A DNA stretch of 64,000 nt from Streptomyces fulvoviolaceus (GTDB lineage: Bacteria > Actinomycetota > Actinomycetes > Streptomycetales > Streptomycetaceae). The stretch is taken from NCBI RefSeq assembly GCF_000718165.1, contig NZ_JOEY01000034.1, forward strand, positions 1-64,000, given 5' to 3'. Positions 45,136 to 53,189 of this stretch are shown here, one piece after another (position 1 is the stretch's first letter; each line of letters begins with the position of its first letter). Made by a program: the position numbers and the translations under genes. Below the pieces are notes generated by a model. The model did not search any database, had not been told where the DNA came from, and saw nothing but the letters and a program-made list of their open reading frames with translations.

Positions 45136-45816
45136 ATGCCGCCGCTCGGGTCCGTCCGCCCCAGTCCCCTGGTCGAACAGGCCGCCGAACGCCTGCGCGC
45201 CCAGATCACGGGCGGCGACTGGCCCGTCGGCACCCGGCTGCCCGGCGAGACCACCCTCGCCAAGGAACTCGGCGTCGGCCGCTCCACCGTCCGCGAGGCG
45301 CTGCGCGCGCTGGCGGGAGCCGGCCTCGTCCAACCGCGCCAGGGCGCCGGCGTCTTCGTCATCGCCACCGAGTCCGTCGAGGACTGGCCCGCCCGCTTGC
45401 GCCGGGCCGCGGTGACGGACGTGTACGAGGTCCGGATGGCCGTGGAGGTCCACGCGGCCCGGCTGGCCGCGGGGCGCCGTACGTCCGAGGACGTCGCGGC
45501 GCTCGAGTTGGCGCTGGCGGGGCGCCGCGCCGCCTCGGCCTCGGACGACGTGGCCTTCGTCGACGCCGACATCGCCTTCCACGCGGCCGTGGTCGCCGCC
45601 GCGCACAACCCCGTACTCGCCGATCTGTTCACGGAGTTCACGCCGGTCCTGCGGAAGGGGCTGGTCGACCTGCTGGCCCTGACCGGTCTGCGGACCGACG
45701 ATCCGAACACCGCGGATGACGCCCACGCGGCGCTGGTCGGGGCGGTCGCGGACGGGGACGCGGAGGCCGCGGCGGAGATCCTTCGAGCGGAGCTGGAGGA
45801 TCCCTTCGGGGGGTGA
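45136..45816 (+). CDS. GntR-family (FadR/FCD) transcriptional regulator, probably of leuA
   Basis: A 226-aa regulator: winged HTH (LVEQAAERLRAQITGGDWPV, LAKELGVGRSTVREALRALA, GLVQPRQGAGVFV), then an FCD all-helical ligand domain (VYEVRMAVEVHAARLAAGRR, DIAFHAAVVAAAHNPVLADL, HAALVGAVADGDAEAAAEIL). FCD proteins bind carboxylates via a metal. ATG 45136 begins 10 nt after the second operator repeat and has no Shine-Dalgarno. It is divergent from the leuA leader, with repeats between them, so autoregulation and control of leuA by a leucine-pathway acid are likely (inference). Confidence 0.92.
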   Translation: MPPLGSVRPSPLVEQAAERLRAQITGGDWPVGTRLPGETTLAKELGVGRSTVREALRALAGAGLVQPRQGAGVFVIATESVEDWPARLRRAAVTDVYEVRMAVEVHAARLAAGRRTSEDVAALELALAGRRAASASDDVAFVDADIAFHAAVVAAAHNPVLADLFTEFTPVLRKGLVDLLALTGLRTDDPNTADDAHAALVGAVADGDAEAAAEILRAELEDPFGG

Positions 45817-45830
45817 GCTGTGTGTTGATC

Positions 45831-45907
45831 GTCTGCGGCGCCGTTGTGGCTGGTCGCGCCCACGCGGCGGAGCCGCAGATCGATACAGCCCCGCGCCCCT
45901 TCAGGGC
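45831..45907. repeat. Streptomyces repeat, variant with an inner GCGGCGGAGCCGC hairpin
   Basis: The repeat starts GTCTGCGGCGCCGTTGTGGC and continues TGGTCGCGCCC, then GCGGCGGAGCCGC, then CCCCGCGCCCCTTCAGGGCG. It shares TTGTGGCTGGTCGCGC and CCGCGCCCC with the copies at 15132, 18045 and 22007 but carries an extra 30-bp hairpin in the middle. It lies between convergent gntR and araC-type genes. Confidence 0.75.
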
Positions 45908-45932
45908 GTTGCCGAACCGTAGCGGACAGGCT

Positions 45933-46856
45933 TCAGGAAGCCCGCCTGCGGTACTGGCCCGGCGGCACCCCGTACTCCCGCTTGAAGGCCTTGGCGAAGG
46001 CGAACTCCGAGGTGTAACCGGCCCGTTGGGCGATCTGGCGCAGGGACAGGTCGTCCTCGCGCAGTAGGCGGCCCGCCGTTGTCATGCGCCACCAGGTCAG
46101 ATACGTCAGTGGCGGCTCGCCGACCAGCGTGGTGAACCGGCGGGCGAAGGCCGCGCGGGACAGGCCGCCGTGGGCGCCGAGTTCCTCGACCGTCCAGGGC
46201 CGGTCCGGCGCGCCGTGGATGGCGCGCAGCGCCGCCGCGACGGCCGGGTCGGCGAGCGCGGCCGACCAGCCCGTCGGATGCCCGGCGCCGCCGCGCCGCT
46301 CGCGCTGCCACCAGGCGCGCACGATGTACAGCAGCAGGGTGTCCAGGAGCGAGGTGACGATGATGTCCGACCCCGGCTGCGGCTCCTCCAGTTCCATCCC
46401 CAGCAGCTCCACCGCCGCCCGCAGCGCACGGTGGGCGCCGACCCGGGCGGGCAGGTGCACCACCTCCGGCAGCTCGGTGAGGAGGGGATGGGCGCGGGTG
46501 CGGTCGAGGAGGTAGGCGCCGCACAGCGTGACCGTGTCCGGGGTCGAGTCCCTGGCGGGGAGCGGCGGTTCGGGCCATGTGCCGTCCGGCCCCAGCCGTA
46601 CGGCCTCGGGCTCCACCTCCAGCGCGCTGACCAGCGCGTGCCCGCGCCCGTGCGCCAGGAACGCCACGTCCCCCGGCCCCAGCGCGACCGGCTCCCCCTC
46701 CGTCGGCACCAGCCACGCCGACCCCCGCAGCACCACGTGGAACCCGGCCCCGTCCGAGGGGTCGAAGCGGGTGCCCCAGGGTGCGTGGTAGTCCCGGCGG
46801 GAGGAGTGCGGGCGCCCGGTGCGCATCGCGGCCACGGCGTCGCTGAGTACGTCCAT
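45933..46856 (-). CDS. AraC-family regulator with cupin sensor domain
   Basis: A 307-aa regulator. The N-terminal cupin-type domain reads DYHAPWGTRFDPSDGAGFHV, ALGPGDVAFLAHGRGH; the C-terminal AraC HTH pair reads WTVEELGAHGGLSRAAFARR and LSLRQIAQRAGYTSEFAFAK, AFKREYGVPPGQYRR. ATG 46856 is the first start within conserved sequence. It is divergent from the MDR oxidoreductase gene with 101 bp between, a standard regulator-target arrangement; the partner gene is the likely target. Confidence 0.93.
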   Translation of the reverse strand: MDVLSDAVAAMRTGRPHSSRRDYHAPWGTRFDPSDGAGFHVVLRGSAWLVPTEGEPVALGPGDVAFLAHGRGHALVSALEVEPEAVRLGPDGTWPEPPLPARDSTPDTVTLCGAYLLDRTRAHPLLTELPEVVHLPARVGAHRALRAAVELLGMELEEPQPGSDIIVTSLLDTLLLYIVRAWWQRERRGGAGHPTGWSAALADPAVAAALRAIHGAPDRPWTVEELGAHGGLSRAAFARRFTTLVGEPPLTYLTWWRMTTAGRLLREDDLSLRQIAQRAGYTSEFAFAKAFKREYGVPPGQYRRRAS

Positions 46857-46957
46857 GTCCGTACCGTAGACGCTTGGTTGAGGGTGAAGACGTACGGACA
46901 GGAAGGGGAGACCGATGGACATGGATCGTCTCGTGGACCGCGCATAGCGTCGACGGC

Positions 46958-47962
46958 ATGTCAACTACCGCACGCACAGTGCTCTTTCACGAGATCGGCG
47001 GTCCCGAGGTGCTGACCATCGAGGACGTCACCGTCCCCGACCCCGGCCCGGGCCAAGTCGCCGTCCGTGTCGAGGCGTTGGGGCTGAATCGCGCAGAGTC
47101 CCTCTTCCGCGCCGGGACTTACTACTACCAGCCCGCCCTCCCCGCCTCCCGCCTCGGCTACGAGGCCTCCGGCCTCGTCGAGGCGATCGGCGAGGGGGTC
47201 ACCGAACTCGCCGTCGGAGACCCGGTGATGACGGGACCCGGGATCGAGATGAGCGCGCAGGGCGTGTACGCGGAGCGGGTGGTGCTCCCCGAGACCGCGG
47301 TCGTACGACGGCCCGCGTCCGTGGACGCGGTCACCGGGGCCGCGGCCTGGCTGACGTACACGACGGCGTACGGCGCCCTGCTGGAGACCGCGGGCCTGAA
47401 GCCCGGCGACCACGTCCTCGTCACCGGCGCGTCCAGCGGGGTCGGCACCGCGGCGATCCAGGTGGCCCGCCGCATCGGCGCGATCCCGCTCGCGACGACC
47501 CGCACGGAGGCCAAGCGGCAGCGACTGCTGGACCTGGGCGCGGCTGAGGTCGTCGTGACGGGGGAGGCGGACGGCTCGGAGCTCGTCGCCAAGGAGGCCC
47601 GGCGGCTCACCGGTGGCCGCGGTGTCGAGGTGATCTTCGACGCGATCGGCGGCCCGGCCTTCCGCCCGCTCGCCGACGCACTCGCCGAGGGCGGGTCCGT
47701 GGTCGTCTACGGCTGGCTGGACCGCCGGCCCGCCGAGATCCCCTGGAACTGGCCCTTCACCCTTCACACCTACGCCAACATGACCCTCACCACCACACCG
47801 GGCGGCCGCCGTCGCTCCACCGCCTTCCTCAACGCCGGCCTGTCCGACGGCGGCTTCCGTCCGGTCGTCGCCGAGGTCTTCGACGGCCTGGATCGCATCG
47901 CGGACGCCCACCGCCTGATGGACTCGAACCGGCACACGGGCAAGATCGTCGTACGGGTCTGA
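46958..47962 (+). CDS. zinc-less MDR oxidoreductase, quinone-reductase/crotonyl-CoA-reductase-like
   Basis: A 334-aa NAD(P)H-dependent medium-chain dehydrogenase/reductase. N-terminal GroES-like domain: VLFHEIGGPEVLTIEDVTVP, NRAESLFRAGTYYYQP, GYEASGLVEAIGEGV. Rossmann domain: LVTGASSGVGTAAIQVARRI and EVIFDAIGGPAF. It lacks the catalytic-zinc Cys/His set, as in quinone oxidoreductases. ATG 46958 starts a normal N-terminus. The divergent AraC regulator probably responds to a substrate or oxidative stress. Confidence 0.93.
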   Translation: MSTTARTVLFHEIGGPEVLTIEDVTVPDPGPGQVAVRVEALGLNRAESLFRAGTYYYQPALPASRLGYEASGLVEAIGEGVTELAVGDPVMTGPGIEMSAQGVYAERVVLPETAVVRRPASVDAVTGAAAWLTYTTAYGALLETAGLKPGDHVLVTGASSGVGTAAIQVARRIGAIPLATTRTEAKRQRLLDLGAAEVVVTGEADGSELVAKEARRLTGGRGVEVIFDAIGGPAFRPLADALAEGGSVVVYGWLDRRPAEIPWNWPFTLHTYANMTLTTTPGGRRRSTAFLNAGLSDGGFRPVVAEVFDGLDRIADAHRLMDSNRHTGKIVVRV

Positions 47963-48013
47963 GGGCGCTCACCCGTTTGCCGCGGTACCGGAATGGCCCG
48001 CGCCGGTGCGAGG

Positions 48014-48044
48014 TTGACGCCAGCCAGATGCATGTATGTGCATC
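48014..48044 (+). promoter_or_regulatory. promoter-like box and palindromic operator before the decayed oxidoreductase gene
   Basis: TTGACG (48014-48019) is followed by the perfect interrupted palindrome GATGCA-TGTATG-TGCATC (48027-48044). It sits 25 nt before ATG 48070, a typical repressor site of the MarR/HxlR/TetR size. Confidence 0.5.
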
Positions 48045-48069
48045 AACCCCGGATCGGCGCGGGCCTGTC

Positions 48070-48689
48070 ATGAAGATCGGCATCATCGACACCGGCAACT
48101 ACTACCGTTCCTGTGGACTGGGCAGGGGTGAGCCCGCTCAGCCGCACGCCCCGAACGGTCTTGGGCGCACTGGTCCCCGGCGTACTCGACCCCGGGGCGG
48201 CGACACGCATCCCGTGCGTGGTCCGATCCCGGGAGGCCAGCTCCCTCACGACCTGGCCAGGTGGGTACGGCCAGAGGCGACGGGGAGGCCCTGAACCATC
48301 ACTCCGGTGGAGCAGGGGCCCCGCACACTGGCGCCGTACCCGGCGTCCCAGATCGCACGATCACGCTAACCCGAACAGCGCAGGGCACCACAAGCCCGAA
48401 AGTCGACCATCACACGATCGAGCTAATTCGACCCCCGTGCGCCCCCTGCCCGGCCGGTGACCCCGACCGCATCGCCCTCCCGATCGCGGGCGACGACGGG
48501 CCGGCGAAGGCGAAGGTACGGTCCCTCATCGACGAACTCGGCTTCGACACGGTCGACGCGGGTGGGCTCGACGAGTCCTGGCGCCAGCAGCCGGAGACGC
48601 CGGTGTACGGCCTTCAGGAGGGCGTCGACGCGGTCACGAAGGCACTGGCGGAGGCCTCGCCCGAGCGCACGCCCGACTTCAAGGCCTGA
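48070..48689 (+). pseudogene. decayed NAD(P)-binding (F420H2:NADP-reductase-like) oxidoreductase
   Basis: ATG 48070 reads MKIGIIDTGNYY, which looks like the first six residues of the family (KIGII) joined directly to its internal DTGNYYP motif, about 90 residues further on. After that about 340 bp of unrelated sequence follows. From about 48446 the family resumes in another frame: PAGDPDRIALPIAGDDGPAK, LIDELGFDTVDAGGLDESWR, ALAEASPERTPDF, stop 48689. So there is one in-frame deletion, one foreign or scrambled segment and one frameshift. The promoter and operator upstream seem intact. Confidence 0.7.
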
Positions 48690-48698
48690 GGGGTCGAC

Positions 48699-49241
48699 TC
48701 ACACGATCTCCAGGGGTACGTGCGGCCCGGCCGGCAGCTCGACGACGACCGGATCCCCGGGCCGCACCACACCCCCGCTGAGGACGACGCTCATCACCCC
48801 GGACTTGAACCGCACCCTGCCCTCGCCGTCCCGCCCGACGACCTGCTTCATCAGCCCCTTCTGGAAGTTGTCGATCTGCGCACAGGGATTCCGCAGCCCG
48901 GTCACCTCGACGACGGCCTCGTCCCCGAGCCGCAGCAGCGTCCCCGTCGGCAGCCCCAGCAGATCGATCCCCCGGGTGGTCACGTTCTCCCCGAGCTCCC
49001 CGGCCGCCACCTCGAACCCGGCCCGGCGCACCTCCTCGAACAACTCCTCGTGAATGAGGTGCACCTGCCGAAGATTCGGCTGCGAGGGATTCTTCGCCAT
49101 CCGAAACCGATGCTTCACCGTCGCCCCGGCATGCACGTCCCCCTCGACCCCGAGCCCGGCGAGCAACGTGATGCTCTCCCGGTTCGGCTTGGTGAAGGAG
49201 TACGTCCCGTTGCTACTGACCGCACTGACCGACCCACCCAT
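48699..49241 (-). CDS. MOSC domain protein
   Basis: A 180-aa molybdenum-cofactor-sulfurase C-terminal (MOSC) domain protein: FTKPNRESITLLAGLGVEGD, GATVKHRF, QVHLIHEELFEEV, GELGENVTTRGIDLLGLPTG, and the conserved Cys in VTGLRNPCAQID. MOSC proteins carry sulfur or bind the molybdenum cofactor, as in YiiM/YuaD detoxification of N-hydroxylated bases. ATG 49241 lies behind GGGGAG. Single gene, ends 10 nt from the convergent oxidoreductase remnant. Confidence 0.9.
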   Translation of the reverse strand: MGGSVSAVSSNGTYSFTKPNRESITLLAGLGVEGDVHAGATVKHRFRMAKNPSQPNLRQVHLIHEELFEEVRRAGFEVAAGELGENVTTRGIDLLGLPTGTLLRLGDEAVVEVTGLRNPCAQIDNFQKGLMKQVVGRDGEGRVRFKSGVMSVVLSGGVVRPGDPVVVELPAGPHVPLEIV

Positions 49242-49309
49242 GCCAAGAAGCTCCCCTCTTCCGTATGGCGACTGCTGCGCCGCAGGTCAGAGCCTAAGGG
49301 GTGCTCCGG

Positions 49310-49867
49310 TCAGACGTCCTTGGCCCATTCGCGCAGGGCGGCCCTGCTGCTGAAGTCCGCGACGTTCTTGTCCAGCGGGTCGTCCGTGTACTGGTGGAAG
49401 CGCCACTTCGCCTTGATGCGGGGCTTGGCGGCTGTGACGTAGTCGGCGATCCAGAGGCCGTCGCCGGCGTAGGACGTACTGTCCACATTCAACCAGTAGT
49501 GGCGGTTACAGTACAAAATGACCGGATTATTCGGCCGAAGCTCCTTCACCTTCCGAATGAACAGATCCTTCTCCGCGTTGCTCGCATGCGTGCCGTCGCT
49601 CGTCGTCTCCCAGTCGACGGCGAGGATGTCGCCCGCCTTTTCGGGGGCGTGCTTGACGAAGTACTCGGCCTGGGCCGTGAGGTTGCCGGGCCAGAGGAAG
49701 TGGTAGAAGCCGACGACGAGTTCGGCGTCGCGGGCGCGCTTCGTCTGGGCGGAGAGTTTGGGGTTGACGTACGAACGGCCCTCTGTCGCCTTGATGAAGA
49801 CGAAGGAGATGTTGTCCGTGTCGTAGGAGGAGGACTGGTAGGCGCTGACATCTATGCCGCGGAGCAT
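49310..49867 (-). CDS. GH25 lysozyme-like muramidase
   Basis: A 185-aa glycoside hydrolase family 25 domain that cuts the glycan backbone of peptidoglycan. Catalytic residues: D6 in LRGIDVSAYQ and the DxE pair D85/E87 in ILAVDWETTSDG. Also FVFIKATEG, VGFYHFLWPG and RFHQYTDDP. ATG 49867 starts directly at the domain, so there is no signal peptide; either export is by another route or the protein is made for cell-wall turnover after lysis. An open frame continues upstream to 50095 but is not similar to anything I know. Confidence 0.9.
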   Translation of the reverse strand: MLRGIDVSAYQSSSYDTDNISFVFIKATEGRSYVNPKLSAQTKRARDAELVVGFYHFLWPGNLTAQAEYFVKHAPEKAGDILAVDWETTSDGTHASNAEKDLFIRKVKELRPNNPVILYCNRHYWLNVDSTSYAGDGLWIADYVTAAKPRIKAKWRFHQYTDDPLDKNVADFSSRAALREWAKDV

Positions 49868-49938
49868 GTGGGGGCTCCCTGAAGTGTGAAGTGGGGGGAC
49901 GGGAGTTGATGATGCCCCACACGCGCCCCGCGGGAACA

Positions 49939-50923
49939 TCAGTTTCTCGTGGTCACCGATCCGAGTACCGTCGCCGACTTCGCCGACCAGTCGGAGGTGA
50001 TGACGCTCGCATGGTCCGCCGCCAGCAGGGACAGTCGTGCGTCGACCTCCGCGTCCGTGGGATCGGTCGAGGAGATTGCGGGGGACGCTCCGCAAGCGTC
50101 CGTCATGATCAGGATGTAGTGGTTTGTTGAGTAGAACGACGTGTCGTAGGCGTTGTTGACGTACGTCGCCGCGTCGCCGTCGAAGAAGACGAACCAGGCC
50201 GGATCGTGGCGTCGGAGTAGCGGCTCGCGCGCGGGTCGCCCGACTCCGCGCCCAGCGCCGCCGGGAAGGCCTGCGCGAAGGAGATGGTGCCGGCCGTGTA
50301 CAGGTCGCGCAGGTGGTCGCCGTACTCCTCGCCGGTCCAGTAGGTGTCGAGGGGGTTCGACTCCTCGACCGTCCCGGGGATCAGCTCGAGGACGAACTTG
50401 CCCTTGAGGGGCGTCGCGCGTCGGCCACGCGTCGGTCTTGGCCGCCGCGTCCAGTGTGGAGTACGACGAACCGAGCAGGTTCGACGGCTTGTAGACGCTG
50501 CTGCCGAGCTTCTGGGACACCAGCGTGTCGAACTCGTCCGGCCCCAGGCCCGCGTCGTTGTCGAAGCCGTTCTTCATCTCCACCTTGAAGATGATGGGGG
50601 AGTGGTCGGAGTGGAGCTGGTGCCAGGCGGCGATGTCGGCGTACTCGCAGTTGTTGTCGTTGGCCAGCGGGTTGCTGTGGGACACCCGCCAGCGCTTGCT
50701 CACGCTGTCGGTGTAGACGTCCAGCTCCAGGAGGGATGCGCCCGAGTCCAACGCCTGGGCGAAGTACGTGTACTTGTCCTTCTCGTACGCGTTGTGCGTG
50801 CCGATCGCCGTCGTCTCGGCGAACGTCGCCGACGCCGCGTGCGCGTTGCCCGCGGCCCCGCCCATCAGCAGCGCGGCCGCACCGAACAGCGCCGCCGGCC
50901 TTCCGGAAAATCCTCGGGGCCAT
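49939..50923 (-). pseudogene. PI-PLC X-domain (phosphatidylinositol phospholipase C-like) gene with three frameshifts
   Basis: Pieces in two frames make one protein of about 328 aa: start MAPRIFRKAGGA (ATG 50923), then LFGAAALLMGGAAGNAHA (signal peptide), the catalytic ATTAIGTHNAYEKDKY, RWRVSHSNPLAND, IIFKVEMKNGFDND; then, shifted, LKGKFVLELIPGTVEESNPL, DTYWTGEEYGDHLRDLYTAG; and again shifted AWFVFFDGDAATYVNNAYDT to the stop at 49939. Frameshifts lie near 50885, 50412 and 50198. Secreted PI-PLC-like enzymes cleave phosphoinositide or similar headgroups. Three indels in one gene with clean neighbours favour a pseudogene; local sequence error is the alternative. Confidence 0.8.
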
Positions 50924-50994
50924 GCTGCCCAGCGCGCGAGTAGTCTGGCCGGGCCGGGTGTCGGGGGACTCCGGCCGGATGTGCGGAGATGGCC

Positions 50995-53070
50995 ATGGCC
51001 CTTGATCTCGCTGCTGTCATCGACGAGGCCCGTACGCGCGCCTTTGTCGGCCGGGACGTCGAACTCGCCAGTTTCGAGCGGGCGTTGACCGCCGACGCGG
51101 CGGGGCCTTCGCGCAGAGTGCTGTTCGTGTACGGTCCGGGCGGCATCGGGAAGACGGCGCTGCTCCATCAGTTCCGGAGGCGTGCGAGGGCCCGCGGGCG
51201 GGTCGCCGTCACCGTGGACGGGCGGGATGTGGACTGCTCTTCGGAGGGGCTGCGGTCGGCGCTGGACGATGCGTTGGCCAAGTCCCGGGGCTCCTCCCGG
51301 GGCGGGAACGGTCGGTCGCAGGTGCTGCTGCTCGACGGGTACGACCGGTTCGGCCCGATCGACGGCTGGGTCCGTGACGAGCTGCTGCCCTCCCTCGACG
51401 CCGGGGCGGTGGTGGTCCTGCTCGGCCGCGACGCGCCCAGTGCGGCGTGGCGGACGGATCCCGGGTGGCGTGCCGTGACCGCCGTACATCCGCTGCCCGT
51501 GCTGACCGAGGCGGAGAGCGTGGAACTGCTGGCGCGCGCCGAGGTTCCCGACGGGTTCCGGTGCCGTCTGGCGGCCCTCGGCCAGGGGCATCCGCTGACC
51601 CTGGCGCTGCTGGCGGACGCGACGGCCTCCGGAAGGGTGCCCGACGATCTGGCCGAGCTGCCCGACCTGGTCGCCACCCTGGTGGCGCAGGTGGTCGGCG
51701 AGGCGCCCGGCGAGGCCCATGTGCTGGGGCTGGCGCTGTGCGCCCATGCCTGGCTCACCACCGAGGACCTGCTGCGCAGCGCCGTCGGCGACCGCGCTCC
51801 GGAGGTGTGGGCGTGGCTGGAGGCGCAGCCGTGGGTGACCCGGGGAGCCGACGGGCTGTATCCGCACGAGCTGGTGCGGGATGTGCTGGACGCCGATCTG
51901 CGCAGCCGCTCGCCGGAGACGTTCCGGCGGGTCAACCGGATCGTCCACGAGCTCGCGGTCGCCGGGATGCGTCGGCATCACGCCACCGACCAGCGGCTGT
52001 GGGCGTATCAGAAGCTCTATCTGCACCGCCGCAGCCCGTTCGCGTCGGCGTTCTGGGCGCTGCGTGAGCGTGGGTCCGCCGCCGTGGTCGCGGGGCGTCC
52101 GGAGGACCATCGCGAGGTGCTGGAGGTGATCGAGCGGTACGAGGGCGGGCCCAGCGCGGCGGTCGCCGAGCGGTGGCTCGACGCGGAGCCGCAGAACCTG
52201 ATGGTGATGCGGCACTCCAGCGGGGTCGTCGGGTTCATGTTCCAGGTGGTCCACCCGACGGACCCGGCGCTGTGCGCGGCCGACCCCGTCGTGCGGACCG
52301 CCTTGGACCATGCCGCGCGGATCTCCCCGGCCCGGCCGGGGGAGCAGATCACCGTCGCCCGTTTCGTGGGCGGCCCCGACGGGCACCAGCGCGATGCCCA
52401 CGCCGTCCTCGTGGCCTCGGTCGGATCTACGGTCACCTGGCTGACGCGCCCGCTGGCCTGGTCGTTCTGCGCGGTGCTCGACTGTGAGTTCTGGCGGCCC
52501 GCGTTTCAATACCTGGGCCTGACCACGGAGTTCGAGGCGGAGTTCGAGGGCCTGCGCTACACGGTCTTCGGGATCGACTGGCGGCGCTGCCCCGTCGAGG
52601 CCTGGCTGGAGCTGATGGCGGAGCGTGAACTCACCGGTGCCACCGGCCCGCCGCCTCCCGAACTGCTGCGCCCGCCGCCGCTGGACCGGGCCCGCTTCGA
52701 CGAGGCGGTGCGCGCCGCGCTGCGCGATCTGCACGCGCCGGACCGGCTGAAGGCCAGCCCCCTGACGGGCTCGGGGCTGGCGGTGGGCTTCGACTTCGAG
52801 GAGGGCGCCGGGCCGGAGCGGGCGGCGGAGCGGCTGCGGGCCACCCTCATCGGCGGTATCGAGCAGGTCGGCCGTGAGCCGCGCGCGGAGGCGCTGTGCC
52901 GGGTGCTGCAGCGGACCTTCGTCCGGCCCGCGCCCACGCAGGAGGCCGCGGCGGAGGTGCTCGGTCTGCCGTTCTCCACCTACCGGCGGCATCTGGGCAA
53001 GGCCGTCGAGCGGCTCACGGACCTGCTCTGGGCGGTGGAGATCGGAGAGGTGCGGCTGGGAGAGAGGTGA
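50995..53070 (+). CDS. AAA/STAND-like ATP-binding regulator with C-terminal HTH-like segment
   Basis: A 691-aa P-loop protein. FVGRDVELASFERAL introduces Walker A YGPGGIGKT, and VLLLDGYDRF is Walker B; the NTPase core ends near residue 230. A long middle region (WLEAQPWVTRGADGLYPHEL; LVREVL-like helices; a GNAT-like beta region FVGGPDGHQRDAHAVL) has no assignment. The C-terminus RPAPTQEAAAEVLGLPFSTY, RRHLGKAVERLTDLLW looks like an HTH that would read DNA. The layout resembles large ATP-dependent LuxR-like activators. ATG 50995 is favoured over 50989 because GCGGAG is then 6 nt away. The flavoprotein fusion gene follows 119 nt downstream and may be its target. Confidence 0.8.
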   Translation: MALDLAAVIDEARTRAFVGRDVELASFERALTADAAGPSRRVLFVYGPGGIGKTALLHQFRRRARARGRVAVTVDGRDVDCSSEGLRSALDDALAKSRGSSRGGNGRSQVLLLDGYDRFGPIDGWVRDELLPSLDAGAVVVLLGRDAPSAAWRTDPGWRAVTAVHPLPVLTEAESVELLARAEVPDGFRCRLAALGQGHPLTLALLADATASGRVPDDLAELPDLVATLVAQVVGEAPGEAHVLGLALCAHAWLTTEDLLRSAVGDRAPEVWAWLEAQPWVTRGADGLYPHELVRDVLDADLRSRSPETFRRVNRIVHELAVAGMRRHHATDQRLWAYQKLYLHRRSPFASAFWALRERGSAAVVAGRPEDHREVLEVIERYEGGPSAAVAERWLDAEPQNLMVMRHSSGVVGFMFQVVHPTDPALCAADPVVRTALDHAARISPARPGEQITVARFVGGPDGHQRDAHAVLVASVGSTVTWLTRPLAWSFCAVLDCEFWRPAFQYLGLTTEFEAEFEGLRYTVFGIDWRRCPVEAWLELMAERELTGATGPPPPELLRPPPLDRARFDEAVRAALRDLHAPDRLKASPLTGSGLAVGFDFEEGAGPERAAERLRATLIGGIEQVGREPRAEALCRVLQRTFVRPAPTQEAAAEVLGLPFSTYRRHLGKAVERLTDLLWAVEIGEVRLGER

Positions 53071-53189
53071 GCCGGCCTCGGGCCTCGGGGTGGGCAGCGA
53101 TTGGGCAGGAACTGGCCTGGCAGGTGAACACCCCGCCGTCCGATGCTCCGGGGGACCGGAATGCGCCATCAACCAGGGGGAGTTGGCCC

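Noticed and set aside
48043..48249. A 68-codon minus-strand frame in the foreign segment of the oxidoreductase remnant
   Set aside because: No recognisable family, no ribosome site, and it overlaps the decayed gene; it may be part of an element relic but cannot be supported as a gene.
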